A DNA stretch of 64,000 nucleotides from positions 620,001 through 684,000 of the forward strand of contig BPKJ01000001.1 in the NCBI GenBank assembly GCA_026005075.1, read 5' to 3'. A program made the position numbers and the translations under genes. The DNA comes from Lysobacteraceae bacterium (GTDB lineage Bacteria > Pseudomonadota > Gammaproteobacteria > Xanthomonadales > Xanthomonadaceae). Of the stretch, positions 30,678-45,037 are shown one piece after another. The notes below the pieces were generated by a model. It was not told where the DNA came from and did no database searches. It saw nothing but the letters and a program-made list of their open reading frames with translations. The number at the start of each line of letters is the position of its first letter. Position 1 is the first letter of the stretch.

Positions 30678-31617
30678 GGAAGTCCACCAGCACCCGGGCC
30701 ACCGCCCGCGGACGTTCCATCATCGGCATGTGGTTGCAGTCCTCGAGCAGGGCCAGCTGGGCATGGCGGATGCGCTGCTGCCAGCCTTCCGCGGCGCTGC
30801 GATCGACCACCCGGTCCTCACGGCACCACAGCAGCAGGGTCGGCACCCGAATGCCCTGGGCGGCCGCGGCCGGCGCGAAGGCGCGCAAAGGATCGCCGGC
30901 GATCTGCGCCAGCACTTCGCGCTCGAAGGCGGCCTGCGCCCGGCGCTGGGCGATCAGGGCGCGATCCGCCGGCCACGGGATGAAGGGCCGGTGCCGGAAC
31001 ACCAGCTCGATCTGCCGCTCGAGGCCGGCCTCGTCGATCACCTCGAACGGATGCTCCCCGGCTTCCACGCGGCGGGCGAAGTCATTCCGGAACGGCACCC
31101 CGGCGGCATCCATCAGCACCAGCCGCTGCAGGGACTCCGGCGCCTCGCCCGCGTACAGCGCGGTGATGCCGCCCCCCATCGAGTGCCCGACCAGACGTAC
31201 CGGCTGACCGGGCGCCACGCGGGCGATGAAGGCCGCGAGCCGCTCGGCCTGCGCACGGTAGCCGTAGTCCGCGCCCTCGATGCGCTGACTCTCGCCCCAG
31301 CCCGGAAGGTCCGGCGCCAGCACGCGGAACCGTCCCTCGAGGTAGGGCAGCAAGGGCAGCCAGTTCTCCTTGCTGCCGGTGAAGCCGTGGACCAGCACCA
31401 GCGGCTCGCCGCTGCCGCTCTCCAGATAGCGCCAGCGGTGGCCGCCCGCCTCGACCTCGCGCTCGACCGCGTCGGCCCGCCAGCGCTGACGGGCGAACTC
31501 GGCCTCCAGCGCCAGCTCCGGCCGCCACCACAGCAGCCCGAGCCCCAGCCCGGCCAGCACCAGCAGCCAGCCCAGCCGCGGACCGCGACGCCGACGCCGG
31601 CCGAATGCGAGCGGCAT
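30643..31617 (-). CDS. Alpha/beta-fold hydrolase
   Basis: PLVLVHGFTGSKENWLPLLPYLEGRFRVLAPDLPGWGES; LVGHSMGGGITALYAGEAP; LLWCREDRVVD; GWQQRIRHAQLALLEDCNHMPMMERP. Confidence 0.9.
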   Translation of the reverse strand: MPLAFGRRRRRGPRLGWLLVLAGLGLGLLWWRPELALEAEFARQRWRADAVEREVEAGGHRWRYLESGSGEPLVLVHGFTGSKENWLPLLPYLEGRFRVLAPDLPGWGESQRIEGADYGYRAQAERLAAFIARVAPGQPVRLVGHSMGGGITALYAGEAPESLQRLVLMDAAGVPFRNDFARRVEAGEHPFEVIDEAGLERQIELVFRHRPFIPWPADRALIAQRRAQAAFEREVLAQIAGDPLRAFAPAAAAQGIRVPTLLLWCREDRVVDRSAAEGWQQRIRHAQLALLEDCNHMPMMERPRAVARVLVDFLSAPLAALPRS

Positions 31618-31619
31618 GC

Positions 31620-33482
31620 CTAGCCTCCTTCAGCGGCCTTCTCGAGGACGGCCTCGACCGAGGCCGTGGTCAGGGGATGGTAGCCCGGCCGGGCCTTGGC
31701 CAGCACCTCGCGGGCGAAGGCCAGGCCCTCGGGGGTTTCGGCCAGCGCCTCGTAGATGGGCAGGATCAGCTTGCGCCGCCCCACCGTGGTGAGGAACGCC
31801 GCCATCGCGGGCCGCGCCTCGAAGTAGCCGCTGCGCACCGCACGCGGATACCAGCGCATGGCGATCTCGCCGTTGGGGGTGCCGGTCCAGCGGAAGGCCG
31901 CGTCCAGCTCGGCCATCTGCTCGACCTCGAGCCGCGCGGGCAGCCCGTCGAGGAAATGCAGCCACTGCTGGGTCACCCACCCCGCGGTGTCCAGTTCCGC
32001 GGCCGGCGTGCGTCCGGCGAGCCAGCGCTTGAGTTGGCGGCTGGCCGCGTCCAGGCGCTCGGAGTGGGTGCGCGGCGCGTTGCGGGGAATGCCCGGACCC
32101 TGCAGCCAGGCCGCAAGCTCCTTGCTGCGCACCGCACCGGGCTTGCGCGGCAGCAGTTCGCGCTCGAGGTAGGCGATGAAGTCCTCGCTGCTCACGCTCT
32201 GGAAGGCGTGACGGTCGAACCAGCTGCGCAGGAAGGGATCGAACAGTTCGCGGCCGAAGCGCTGCTCGAGAAAGCGCAGGAACCAATGGCCCTTGACGTA
32301 GGCCACGTCGGTCAGCGCCTCGTCCGGGTCCATGCCGGTCAGCCGCGGCAGCACCAGCGCCTGCAGCGGCGGCGGGATGTGCTCGAGTTCCTGGTGCAGG
32401 GAGGTCTCGTTGATGACCACTTCCATCCGCGCCGCTTCCTCGCCGTAGAGGGCCTCGCTGATGCGGCCCTCGACGTAGTTGGTGAAGCCCTCGTTGAGCC
32501 AGATGTCCTTCCAGCTGGCATTGGTCACGAGGTTGCCGGACCAGCTGTGCGCCAGCTCGTGCGCGATCAGCGAGACCAGGCTGCGGTCACCGACGATCAC
32601 CGTCGGCGTGATGAAGGAAAGGCGCGGGTTCTCCATGCCGCCGAAGGGGAACGAGGGCGGCAGGATCAAGAGGTCGTAGCGGCCCCAGCGGTAGGGGCCG
32701 TAGAGCTGCTCGGCGGCCTGGATCATCCGCTCGGAGTCGGCGAACTCGGCCAGCGCGGCATCGAGCATGGCCGGCTCGGCCCAGACGCCGGAGCGCTCGG
32801 AGATGGCGCCGAACACCAGGTCTCCGGCGGCGATCGCCATCAGGTAGGAAGGGATCGGCTGGCTCATGCGGAACACGTAGTCGCCGTCGCGCGGCTCGTT
32901 GGGCGGGTTGTCGGCGCTCATCAGCACCATCACCCTGGGGTCGGTGCGCACCCGCGCGCTGTAGGTGTAGCGGACCGAGGGCGTGTCCTGCAGCGGCACC
33001 CAGGATCGGGCGTGGATGGCCTGCGACTGGCTGAACATGAACGGCAGCCGCCCGCCGCGGGTCATCTCCGGCGTCAGCCACTGCAGGCCGGAAGCGGACG
33101 GCGAGGTGCGGTAACGGATGCGCACGGTCTCGTAGGGCTGGCGGAGCTCGATCGCCAGCTTGCTGCCCAGCACCGGATCGGCCGGCTCGAGTTTCCAGCG
33201 CAGCCGGTACCAGCCGCTGTCGCGGCGCTTGCCCAGCACCTTCTCGATCACGAGGTCACGGGTGTCGAGCCACAGCCGGCGGTGCTCGGGATCCTTCCAC
33301 GTAAGGTGCAGGTCGGCGTGACCGCGCAGGACGCGCTGGTCGAAGTCGAGCACCAGCGAGAGGCCGAGGTCGCGGACCACGACCTTGTCCGGCTCGGCAT
33401 AGGAATGCTCGTCGCCGGCGCGGTCGCTCGCGGCGAGCACGGACAGGGGCAGCAGCAGGCACAGCAGGAGCAGTCGCGGCAT
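31620..33482 (-). CDS. M1-family metallopeptidase (aminopeptidase B/LTA4-hydrolase-like)
   Basis: FPFGGMENPRLSFITPT; LIAHELAHSWSGNLVTNASWKDIWLNEGFTNYVEGRI; signal peptide. Confidence 0.92.
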   Translation of the reverse strand: MPRLLLLCLLLPLSVLAASDRAGDEHSYAEPDKVVVRDLGLSLVLDFDQRVLRGHADLHLTWKDPEHRRLWLDTRDLVIEKVLGKRRDSGWYRLRWKLEPADPVLGSKLAIELRQPYETVRIRYRTSPSASGLQWLTPEMTRGGRLPFMFSQSQAIHARSWVPLQDTPSVRYTYSARVRTDPRVMVLMSADNPPNEPRDGDYVFRMSQPIPSYLMAIAAGDLVFGAISERSGVWAEPAMLDAALAEFADSERMIQAAEQLYGPYRWGRYDLLILPPSFPFGGMENPRLSFITPTVIVGDRSLVSLIAHELAHSWSGNLVTNASWKDIWLNEGFTNYVEGRISEALYGEEAARMEVVINETSLHQELEHIPPPLQALVLPRLTGMDPDEALTDVAYVKGHWFLRFLEQRFGRELFDPFLRSWFDRHAFQSVSSEDFIAYLERELLPRKPGAVRSKELAAWLQGPGIPRNAPRTHSERLDAASRQLKRWLAGRTPAAELDTAGWVTQQWLHFLDGLPARLEVEQMAELDAAFRWTGTPNGEIAMRWYPRAVRSGYFEARPAMAAFLTTVGRRKLILPIYEALAETPEGLAFAREVLAKARPGYHPLTTASVEAVLEKAAEGG

Positions 33483-33588
33483 GGTCGGTTCCGGGGATGC
33501 AACAGGGGCCGGAGTGTAGCGCAGCGCCTGACGCGGCAGTCCCGCGGCGCGACCGCTACCATGGTCGCCCCCCGCCCGCGCCCCGACC

Positions 33589-34395
33589 ATGCCCGGCTGC
33601 CCGATCCTCACCTACCACTCGCAACTGCTGTTCGGAAACGACTACGCCGACAACTCGCACGTCGCGCTCGCCGCCGACCTCGAGGTGATCGCCGCCAGCG
33701 GCCGGCAGATCATCGGCCTGCGCGCGCTGCTTGCCGCGCTGCACGGCCCGCGCGACCTGCCGCTGGAACGCCTGGTCTGCCTGACCTTCGACGACGGACC
33801 GGACTTCGACTGGCTCGACCTCGAGCACCCGGAACACGGACCGCAGCCGTCCTTCGCCACCCTGCTCCGCCGCCATGCGGCCGCGCACCCGGGGCCGCGG
33901 CCGGTGTCCGCGACCAGCTTCGTGCTGGCCGACCCCGCGGCGCGGTCGCGGATCAGCAGGGCGACCATGGGCGGGGACTGGATGCACGACCACTGGTGGC
34001 GGGAGGCTGCCCTGAGCGGGGTCCTGGAGATCGACAGCCACGGCCTGGACCACCGCCACCCCTGCCTTTGCCCGGGGGACCCGGATTGGGGCCACTTCCA
34101 CGCCGTGGACGACGATCCGTCCTGCCGCCAGCAGGTGGACGCCGCGATCGCGCTGATCACGTCCCTCAGCGGCCAGCGACCGCGGGTCTTTGCCTATCCG
34201 TACGGGCAGGCCAGCGACTACCTGCGTCGCGAATACCTGCCGCGCCACGGGCCGCGGCTAGGCCTGCTGGGCGCGGTGTCGATCGAGCCCGATCCCTTTC
34301 ATTGGGATTGCGATCCGTGGTTCGTGCCGCGCTACGTCTCGCAGGCCCACTGGCGCTGCCCGGAGGAACTCGCACGCCTGCTCCGTGAGGCCTGA
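33589..34395 (+). CDS. Polysaccharide deacetylase-like protein
   Basis: ILTYHSQLLFGNDYADNSH, LVCLTFDDGPDFDWL, EIDSHGLDHRHP, RVFAYPYGQASDYLRREYL. Confidence 0.82.
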   Translation: MPGCPILTYHSQLLFGNDYADNSHVALAADLEVIAASGRQIIGLRALLAALHGPRDLPLERLVCLTFDDGPDFDWLDLEHPEHGPQPSFATLLRRHAAAHPGPRPVSATSFVLADPAARSRISRATMGGDWMHDHWWREAALSGVLEIDSHGLDHRHPCLCPGDPDWGHFHAVDDDPSCRQQVDAAIALITSLSGQRPRVFAYPYGQASDYLRREYLPRHGPRLGLLGAVSIEPDPFHWDCDPWFVPRYVSQAHWRCPEELARLLREA

Positions 34396-34425
34396 GCCGG
34401 CGCCGCGCGAGGCCGCGCCGCCGGC

Positions 34426-36123
34426 CTAGTGCCGCCCCTGCGGGGGCCGCTTGATGAGGGCACGCAGGCGGTTGCGGAGGCGGGCCAGAAGGCCGCCCCC
34501 GGGCTGCGGCGAGGGTGCCGCGGCCGGGCTGGACGGGGTCTCGGCACGCCCCCCGCCCTCCTGCGGCGGCGTGGCCGCTTCCGGTTCGCGCCGCCTGCGG
34601 CCACGGCCGCCACGACGGCGGCGACGCTTGCGGGGCGCCGGGTTCGCGCCGTCCTCGGCCTCGCCGGGCAGCGGCGCCGCCGGCACCGAGGTGATCTCCA
34701 CGCCGGCCTCCGTGGCGGGCTGCGCGACCGCCTCCTCCGCCTGAGCGCCGCCCGCGGCGCGTTCGCCCCGACGGCGCCGCCGGCGGCGGCGCGAACCGGC
34801 CGTGGATCCCGGCGCAGGCTCCGCACCCTCGCCCTCCCGACGCGGACGGCGCCCCCCGCGCTCCTGCGCCCTGGCCTCGCGCACCTCGCGGAAGATCTCC
34901 TGCACCGATTCGCCCTTCTCCGCCGCCGGGCGTTCGGGCCGCGGCAGCGCCACCAGCAGGTCGGGGGTGATCTGCGCCACCGGGATCTTCTGGCCGATGT
35001 AGGCCTCGATGTCCGGCAGGCTCATGGCGTACATCTCGCAGGCGAAGCTGATCGCATCGCCCTCGGCGCCGAGGCGTGCGGTCCGGCCGATGCGGTGGAC
35101 GTAGTCCTCGGCATCGAACGGCAGGTCGTAGTTGAACACGTGGCTGACGCCGTCGATGTGCAGGCCGCGCGCCGCGACGTCGGTGGCGACGAGGATCTCC
35201 AGCTGCCCGGCCTGAAACCTGCGCAGCAGCGTCTCGCGCTTGCGCTGGGGCACGTCGCCGGAGAGCACGCCGACCCGGTAGCCGGCACGCTCCAGCGCCC
35301 GCGCCACCTTCTCGACCCAGTTCTTGGTGTTGACGAACACCATGGTGCGGGCGCCCTCGCTGCGGGAGAGCAGGCCCAGCAGCAGCGGCAGCTTCTCCTC
35401 GTTGGCGGGGAAGTAGACCACCTGCCGCACCTTGGCCGCGGTGACCGTCTCGGCCTCCACGACCAGCTTCTCGGGCTCGTTCATGTGCTCGTAGGCCAGC
35501 TCCAGCACGCGGTGGCTGAGCGTGGCCGAGAACAGCAGGGTCTGGCGCGTGGTGCGCTCGGGCATGCGCCGCAGCAGGAAGCGGATGTCCTTGATGAAGC
35601 CGAGGTCGAACATGCGGTCGGCCTCGTCGAGCACGCAGACCTCGCAGGCATGCAGGCTGACCACCTTGTGCTGCTTGACGTAGTCGATCAGCCGCCCCGG
35701 CGTGGCGATGATCACGTCGGCGCCGGCCTGCAGCTGCTCGCGCTGCTTGTCGTAGTCCACGCCGCCGTAGACCAGGGCGAAGCGGAGGCCGAGGTCGGCC
35801 GCGAACTTCATCGCGTCCTTGTGGATCTGGATCGCCAGCTCGCGGGTCGGGGCGAGGATCAGCGCACGCGGATCCTCGGGACGCCGGTCGGCCAGCGCGG
35901 GCCGGGTCAGCAGCCGGTTGACGACCGCGACCAGGAAGGCGAGCGTCTTGCCCGTCCCCGTCTGCGCCTGCCCGGCGACGTCGCGGCCGGAAAGGGCGAC
36001 CGGCAGGGCCATGGCCTGGATCGGGGTGCAGCGGGCAAAGCCCGCGGCCTCGAGGCCGGCGAGCAGCGAAGGCGCCAGCTCGAAGCTGGAAAAGGCAATG
36101 TCGGTAAGGGGCTTGTCGCTCAT
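34426..36123 (-). CDS. rhlB: DEAD-box ATP-dependent RNA helicase, RhlB-like, with Arg-rich C-terminal tail
   Basis: [101 protein letters not shown]; divergent from trxA. Confidence 0.93.
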   Translation of the reverse strand: MSDKPLTDIAFSSFELAPSLLAGLEAAGFARCTPIQAMALPVALSGRDVAGQAQTGTGKTLAFLVAVVNRLLTRPALADRRPEDPRALILAPTRELAIQIHKDAMKFAADLGLRFALVYGGVDYDKQREQLQAGADVIIATPGRLIDYVKQHKVVSLHACEVCVLDEADRMFDLGFIKDIRFLLRRMPERTTRQTLLFSATLSHRVLELAYEHMNEPEKLVVEAETVTAAKVRQVVYFPANEEKLPLLLGLLSRSEGARTMVFVNTKNWVEKVARALERAGYRVGVLSGDVPQRKRETLLRRFQAGQLEILVATDVAARGLHIDGVSHVFNYDLPFDAEDYVHRIGRTARLGAEGDAISFACEMYAMSLPDIEAYIGQKIPVAQITPDLLVALPRPERPAAEKGESVQEIFREVREARAQERGGRRPRREGEGAEPAPGSTAGSRRRRRRRRGERAAGGAQAEEAVAQPATEAGVEITSVPAAPLPGEAEDGANPAPRKRRRRRGGRGRRRREPEAATPPQEGGGRAETPSSPAAAPSPQPGGGLLARLRNRLRALIKRPPQGRH

Positions 36124-36294
36124 TCGGGTCCTGAGCTGGTCATCCATGATGGCGCCATCACGGCGCGCGTGCTTGATCCGCCACCGTCGTCGGCCGCACA
36201 CTGGCCGCTTTCCCGGGGCGCCCGCCACGTCCGGCGCGGGCCCCAAGTGTAACGGATGCAGCCGGCCCGGACCGGCCAGCCAAGGAGCCTACCC

Positions 36295-36621
36295 GTGAGC
36301 GAGCACGTAGTGACGGTCAGCGACGACACCTTCGACAGCGAGGTTCTCAACGCCAGCGAGCCGGTGCTGGTGGACTTCTGGGCCGAGTGGTGCGGTCCGT
36401 GCAAGATGATCGCGCCGGTCATCGACGACATCGCGAAGAGCTACGCCGGCCGGCTCAAGGTCGCCAAGCTCGACATCGACCGCAACCCGAAGACGCCGCG
36501 GCAGTACGCCGTGCGCGGCATCCCCACCCTGATGCTGTTCAAGGACGGCAAGGTGCAGGCCACCCAGGTCGGTGCGGTGACCAAGGCCCAGCTGGCCCAG
36601 CTTCTCGACAAGTCGCTGTAA
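36295..36621 (+). CDS. trxA: Thioredoxin
   Basis: VDFWAEWCGPCKMIAPVIDDIAKSYAGRLKVAKLDIDRNPKTPRQYAVRGIPTLMLFKDG; GTG start after aaggag. Confidence 0.96.
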   Translation: MSEHVVTVSDDTFDSEVLNASEPVLVDFWAEWCGPCKMIAPVIDDIAKSYAGRLKVAKLDIDRNPKTPRQYAVRGIPTLMLFKDGKVQATQVGAVTKAQLAQLLDKSL

Positions 36622-36663
36622 CGGCGGCCCCCCACCCGTCGCCAGCGCCGCGGCAGCCCCGCG

Positions 36664-36679
36664 CCGGACCCGCGTCCGG
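36664..36679. terminator. Hairpin CCGGAC-CCGC-GTCCGG downstream of trxA, weak terminator candidate
   Basis: Perfect 6-bp stem with 4-nt loop; only a short T stretch follows. Confidence 0.35.
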
Positions 36680-36720
36680 TTGCGGCTGAAACCTTCCAAG
36701 GCATTGATGCAGCTTCGTTT

Positions 36721-36742
36721 CCGTCCTGCTGCGGCAGGACGG
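36721..36742. promoter_or_regulatory. Perfect 9-bp-stem hairpin in the trxA-gltB intergenic region
   Basis: CCGTCCTGC-TGCG-GCAGGACGG. Confidence 0.5.
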
Positions 36743-36953
36743 GCGGCGCGCCATACGCCTGCGCATTGCGGCGGCGCAGCATTTGTGCTGTAGTCGGACC
36801 GGCACCCCTCCCGCACGTCGCCCGGGCGAACCTCGCGGCGCTTCCGCCGGGTCGGAGCGCGCCGCGGGGTGCGGCGGGCACCTGTCGCCCCCGTGGGCAG
36901 GCGGGGACGTTGGCGGGAAGGCGTGGTGCGTACCGGAGCATCCGGGAGGACGC

Positions 36954-42880
<5,927 letters not shown>

Positions 42881-42900
42881 ACACCCTGTTGCGCTGTTTT

Positions 42901-43092
42901 CGCGCACGCCCTGGCTCGCTCGGTTACGGTGCGCAACAGACTTTCGAACAGGATCGGTGTCGGCACGCCTGGGGGCTGAACCTCGATGCCGACGAGGTCG
43001 TCTCGCCACCGCTCGCGCAGGAGCTACCTGAGCGGTTCGGGGCCGGTGAGCCCAGCGCCGACGCCTTCGAGCCCGTCCGACTCCACCGCACG
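42901..43092 (+). pseudogene. Remnant of a family-2 glycosyltransferase (LPS core WaaE/KdtX-like)
   Basis: Frame-1 translation RARPGSLGYGAQQTFEQDRCRHAWGLNLDADEVVSPPLAQELPERFGAGEPSADAFEPVRLHR resembles the GYGxQK...DWVLNLDADEVVSPxLAxEI region; no start and no flanking domains. Confidence 0.55.
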
Positions 43093-43212
43093 GGCGCATC
43101 CGTCGCCCCCGCCCCTCGCCGACGCCCTGTTCGCCCGGCCGCGCGCCTGCCCTGGTGCCGCCGGCGGACCGGCCGCAGCCGAAGGCACCCTGGGTTTATC
43201 CCGACATTTCCG

Positions 43213-43228
43213 TACAGAACGTTCTGTA
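43213..43228. promoter_or_regulatory. Perfect 16-bp palindrome, predicted TetR-family operator
   Basis: TACAGAACGTTCTGTA, 14 bp before the TetR ATG at 43242. Confidence 0.75.
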
Positions 43229-43241
43229 TAGAATCGCCGGC

Positions 43242-43832
43242 ATGAGCCGTCCACCCCGCGCCCGCGCCCAGATCCTTGCCGCCGCCCGCCAGATCGTCGA
43301 ACGCGAAGGGGCCGGCGCCCTGACCTTCGAGGAGCTGTCCCGGGTGAGTGGCCTCACCCGTGGCGGGATCACCTACCACTTTCCGACCAAGGACGCGCTG
43401 CTGCGAGGCCTGCTGGAGCATGACCTCGAGCAATGGCGGGAGAGCGAGGCGGCCTGCACCCCGGACGACCTGCCCTGCCCCAGGCAGCGCGAGCTGCTCG
43501 GTTTCATCCGCTCGCACACCAGCCAGGACGACCGCCGGCGCCGTTTCGTGGCCGGAATGCTGAGCGCGGCGGTGCACCGGCCGGAACTGCTCGACGGCTG
43601 CCGCGAGGAGATCCGCGCCCGCTTCCACGACGTGGCGTGGACCGAGTCCGCGCTGCGCGCCCACCTGCTGCGCCTGGCCGCGGTGGGCCTGTTCTGGGAG
43701 GACGTGTTCCAGATTCCCTCCCTGCCGCCGCCCGCACGGGCGCGGCTGGTCGAGCTGCTCGAACGCCTGGCCCTCGACTGGGCCGCGGACGAGCCCGACT
43801 CCACCCCCTGCCGCAAGGACACCTCCGCATGA
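43242..43832 (+). CDS. TetR/AcrR-family transcriptional regulator
   Basis: N-terminal HTH RAQILAAARQIVEREGAGALTFEELSRVSGLTRGGITYHFPTKDALLRGLLEH; precedes efflux genes. Confidence 0.92.
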   Translation: MSRPPRARAQILAAARQIVEREGAGALTFEELSRVSGLTRGGITYHFPTKDALLRGLLEHDLEQWRESEAACTPDDLPCPRQRELLGFIRSHTSQDDRRRRFVAGMLSAAVHRPELLDGCREEIRARFHDVAWTESALRAHLLRLAAVGLFWEDVFQIPSLPPPARARLVELLERLALDWAADEPDSTPCRKDTSA

Positions 43833-45031
43833 CCGTCCGCTCGCTTCCGCAAGCCTTCGTTCCCGCCCCGACGCGCGTCGCCGCCCTGCTGGCGACGCTG
43901 CTGCTGGCCTCCTGCGGCGGTGGCGGACCGCCGGAGTTGCCGCCGCCCGAGGTCAGCGTCGCCGTGCCCGTGCAGCGCACGGTGACCGAGTGGGACACCT
44001 ACAGCGGCCGCGTCGAGGCCGTGGACCGGGTGGAGATCCGGCCGCGCGTGGGCGGATACCTTGCCGCGGTGCACTTCGAGGAGGGCATGACCGTGCGCAA
44101 GGGCGATCGCCTGTTCAGCATCGACGATCGCGAGTACCGCGCCGCGGTGGCCAGCGCCCGGGCCGATGTCCAGCGCGCCGAGGCGCGCCTCGAACTCGCC
44201 GAACGCGAGCTGGCGCGTTCGCGCGAACTGGCGGCGGCCGCCGCGGTGGCACAGGGCGAGCTGGAGCAGCGCGAGGCCGAGCAGCGGCAGGCCCGCGCCG
44301 ACCTGCTGGCGGCGCGGGCCCGGCTCACCCAGGCCGAGCTGCAACTCGGCTTCACCGACATCCGCGCACCGATCTCGGGGCGCATCGGCGCTGCGCGGGT
44401 CAGGCCCGGCAACCTGGTGACGCCGGACCAGACCCTGCTGACCACGCTGGTCTCGATCGATCCCGTCTACGTCGCCTTCGAGGGTGACGAGCACGCCTTC
44501 CTGCGCTACCAGCGCATGATCCGCAACGGCCAGTGGGAAAGCCCGCGCCAGGCGCGGGTCCCGGTCGAGGTCGCGCTCGCGGGCGATACCGGCTTTCCGC
44601 ACCGCGGCGAGATCGTGTTCGTGGACAATGCGCTCGATCCGGGCACCGGGACCATCCTCGCCCGCGCCCGGCTGCCCAACCCGGACGGGCTGCTCATCCC
44701 GGGTCTGTACGCCCGCGTCCGCCTGCCGGGCGCGACCCTGGAGAACGCCCTGCTGATCCACGAGCAAGCCCTGCTCACGGACCAGGACCGGCGCTTCGTG
44801 TACGTGCTGGGCGAGAACGGAACCGCGCAGCGCCGGGACGTGGAGCTCGGACCGCTGGTCGACGGGCTGCGCGTGGTCGAGCGCGGGCTTTCCGCCGAGG
44901 ACCGCGTGGTGGTCAAGGGCACCCGCAAGATTTTCTTCCCGGGCCAGCCAGTAAGCCCGGTGGAGGTGTCGATGACCGATCCCGACCGGGCGCCGGCCGA
45001 GGCCCCGAACGCGCCCGCCCACGGAGGCTGA
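43829..45031 (+). CDS. RND efflux periplasmic adaptor (membrane fusion) lipoprotein
   Basis: Lipobox LLLASC; RVEIRPRVGGYLAAVHFEEGMTVRKGDRLFSIDDREY; LGFTDIRAPISGRIG. Confidence 0.94.
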   Translation: MTVRSLPQAFVPAPTRVAALLATLLLASCGGGGPPELPPPEVSVAVPVQRTVTEWDTYSGRVEAVDRVEIRPRVGGYLAAVHFEEGMTVRKGDRLFSIDDREYRAAVASARADVQRAEARLELAERELARSRELAAAAAVAQGELEQREAEQRQARADLLAARARLTQAELQLGFTDIRAPISGRIGAARVRPGNLVTPDQTLLTTLVSIDPVYVAFEGDEHAFLRYQRMIRNGQWESPRQARVPVEVALAGDTGFPHRGEIVFVDNALDPGTGTILARARLPNPDGLLIPGLYARVRLPGATLENALLIHEQALLTDQDRRFVYVLGENGTAQRRDVELGPLVDGLRVVERGLSAEDRVVVKGTRKIFFPGQPVSPVEVSMTDPDRAPAEAPNAPAHGG

Positions 45032-45037
45032 GTCGCC

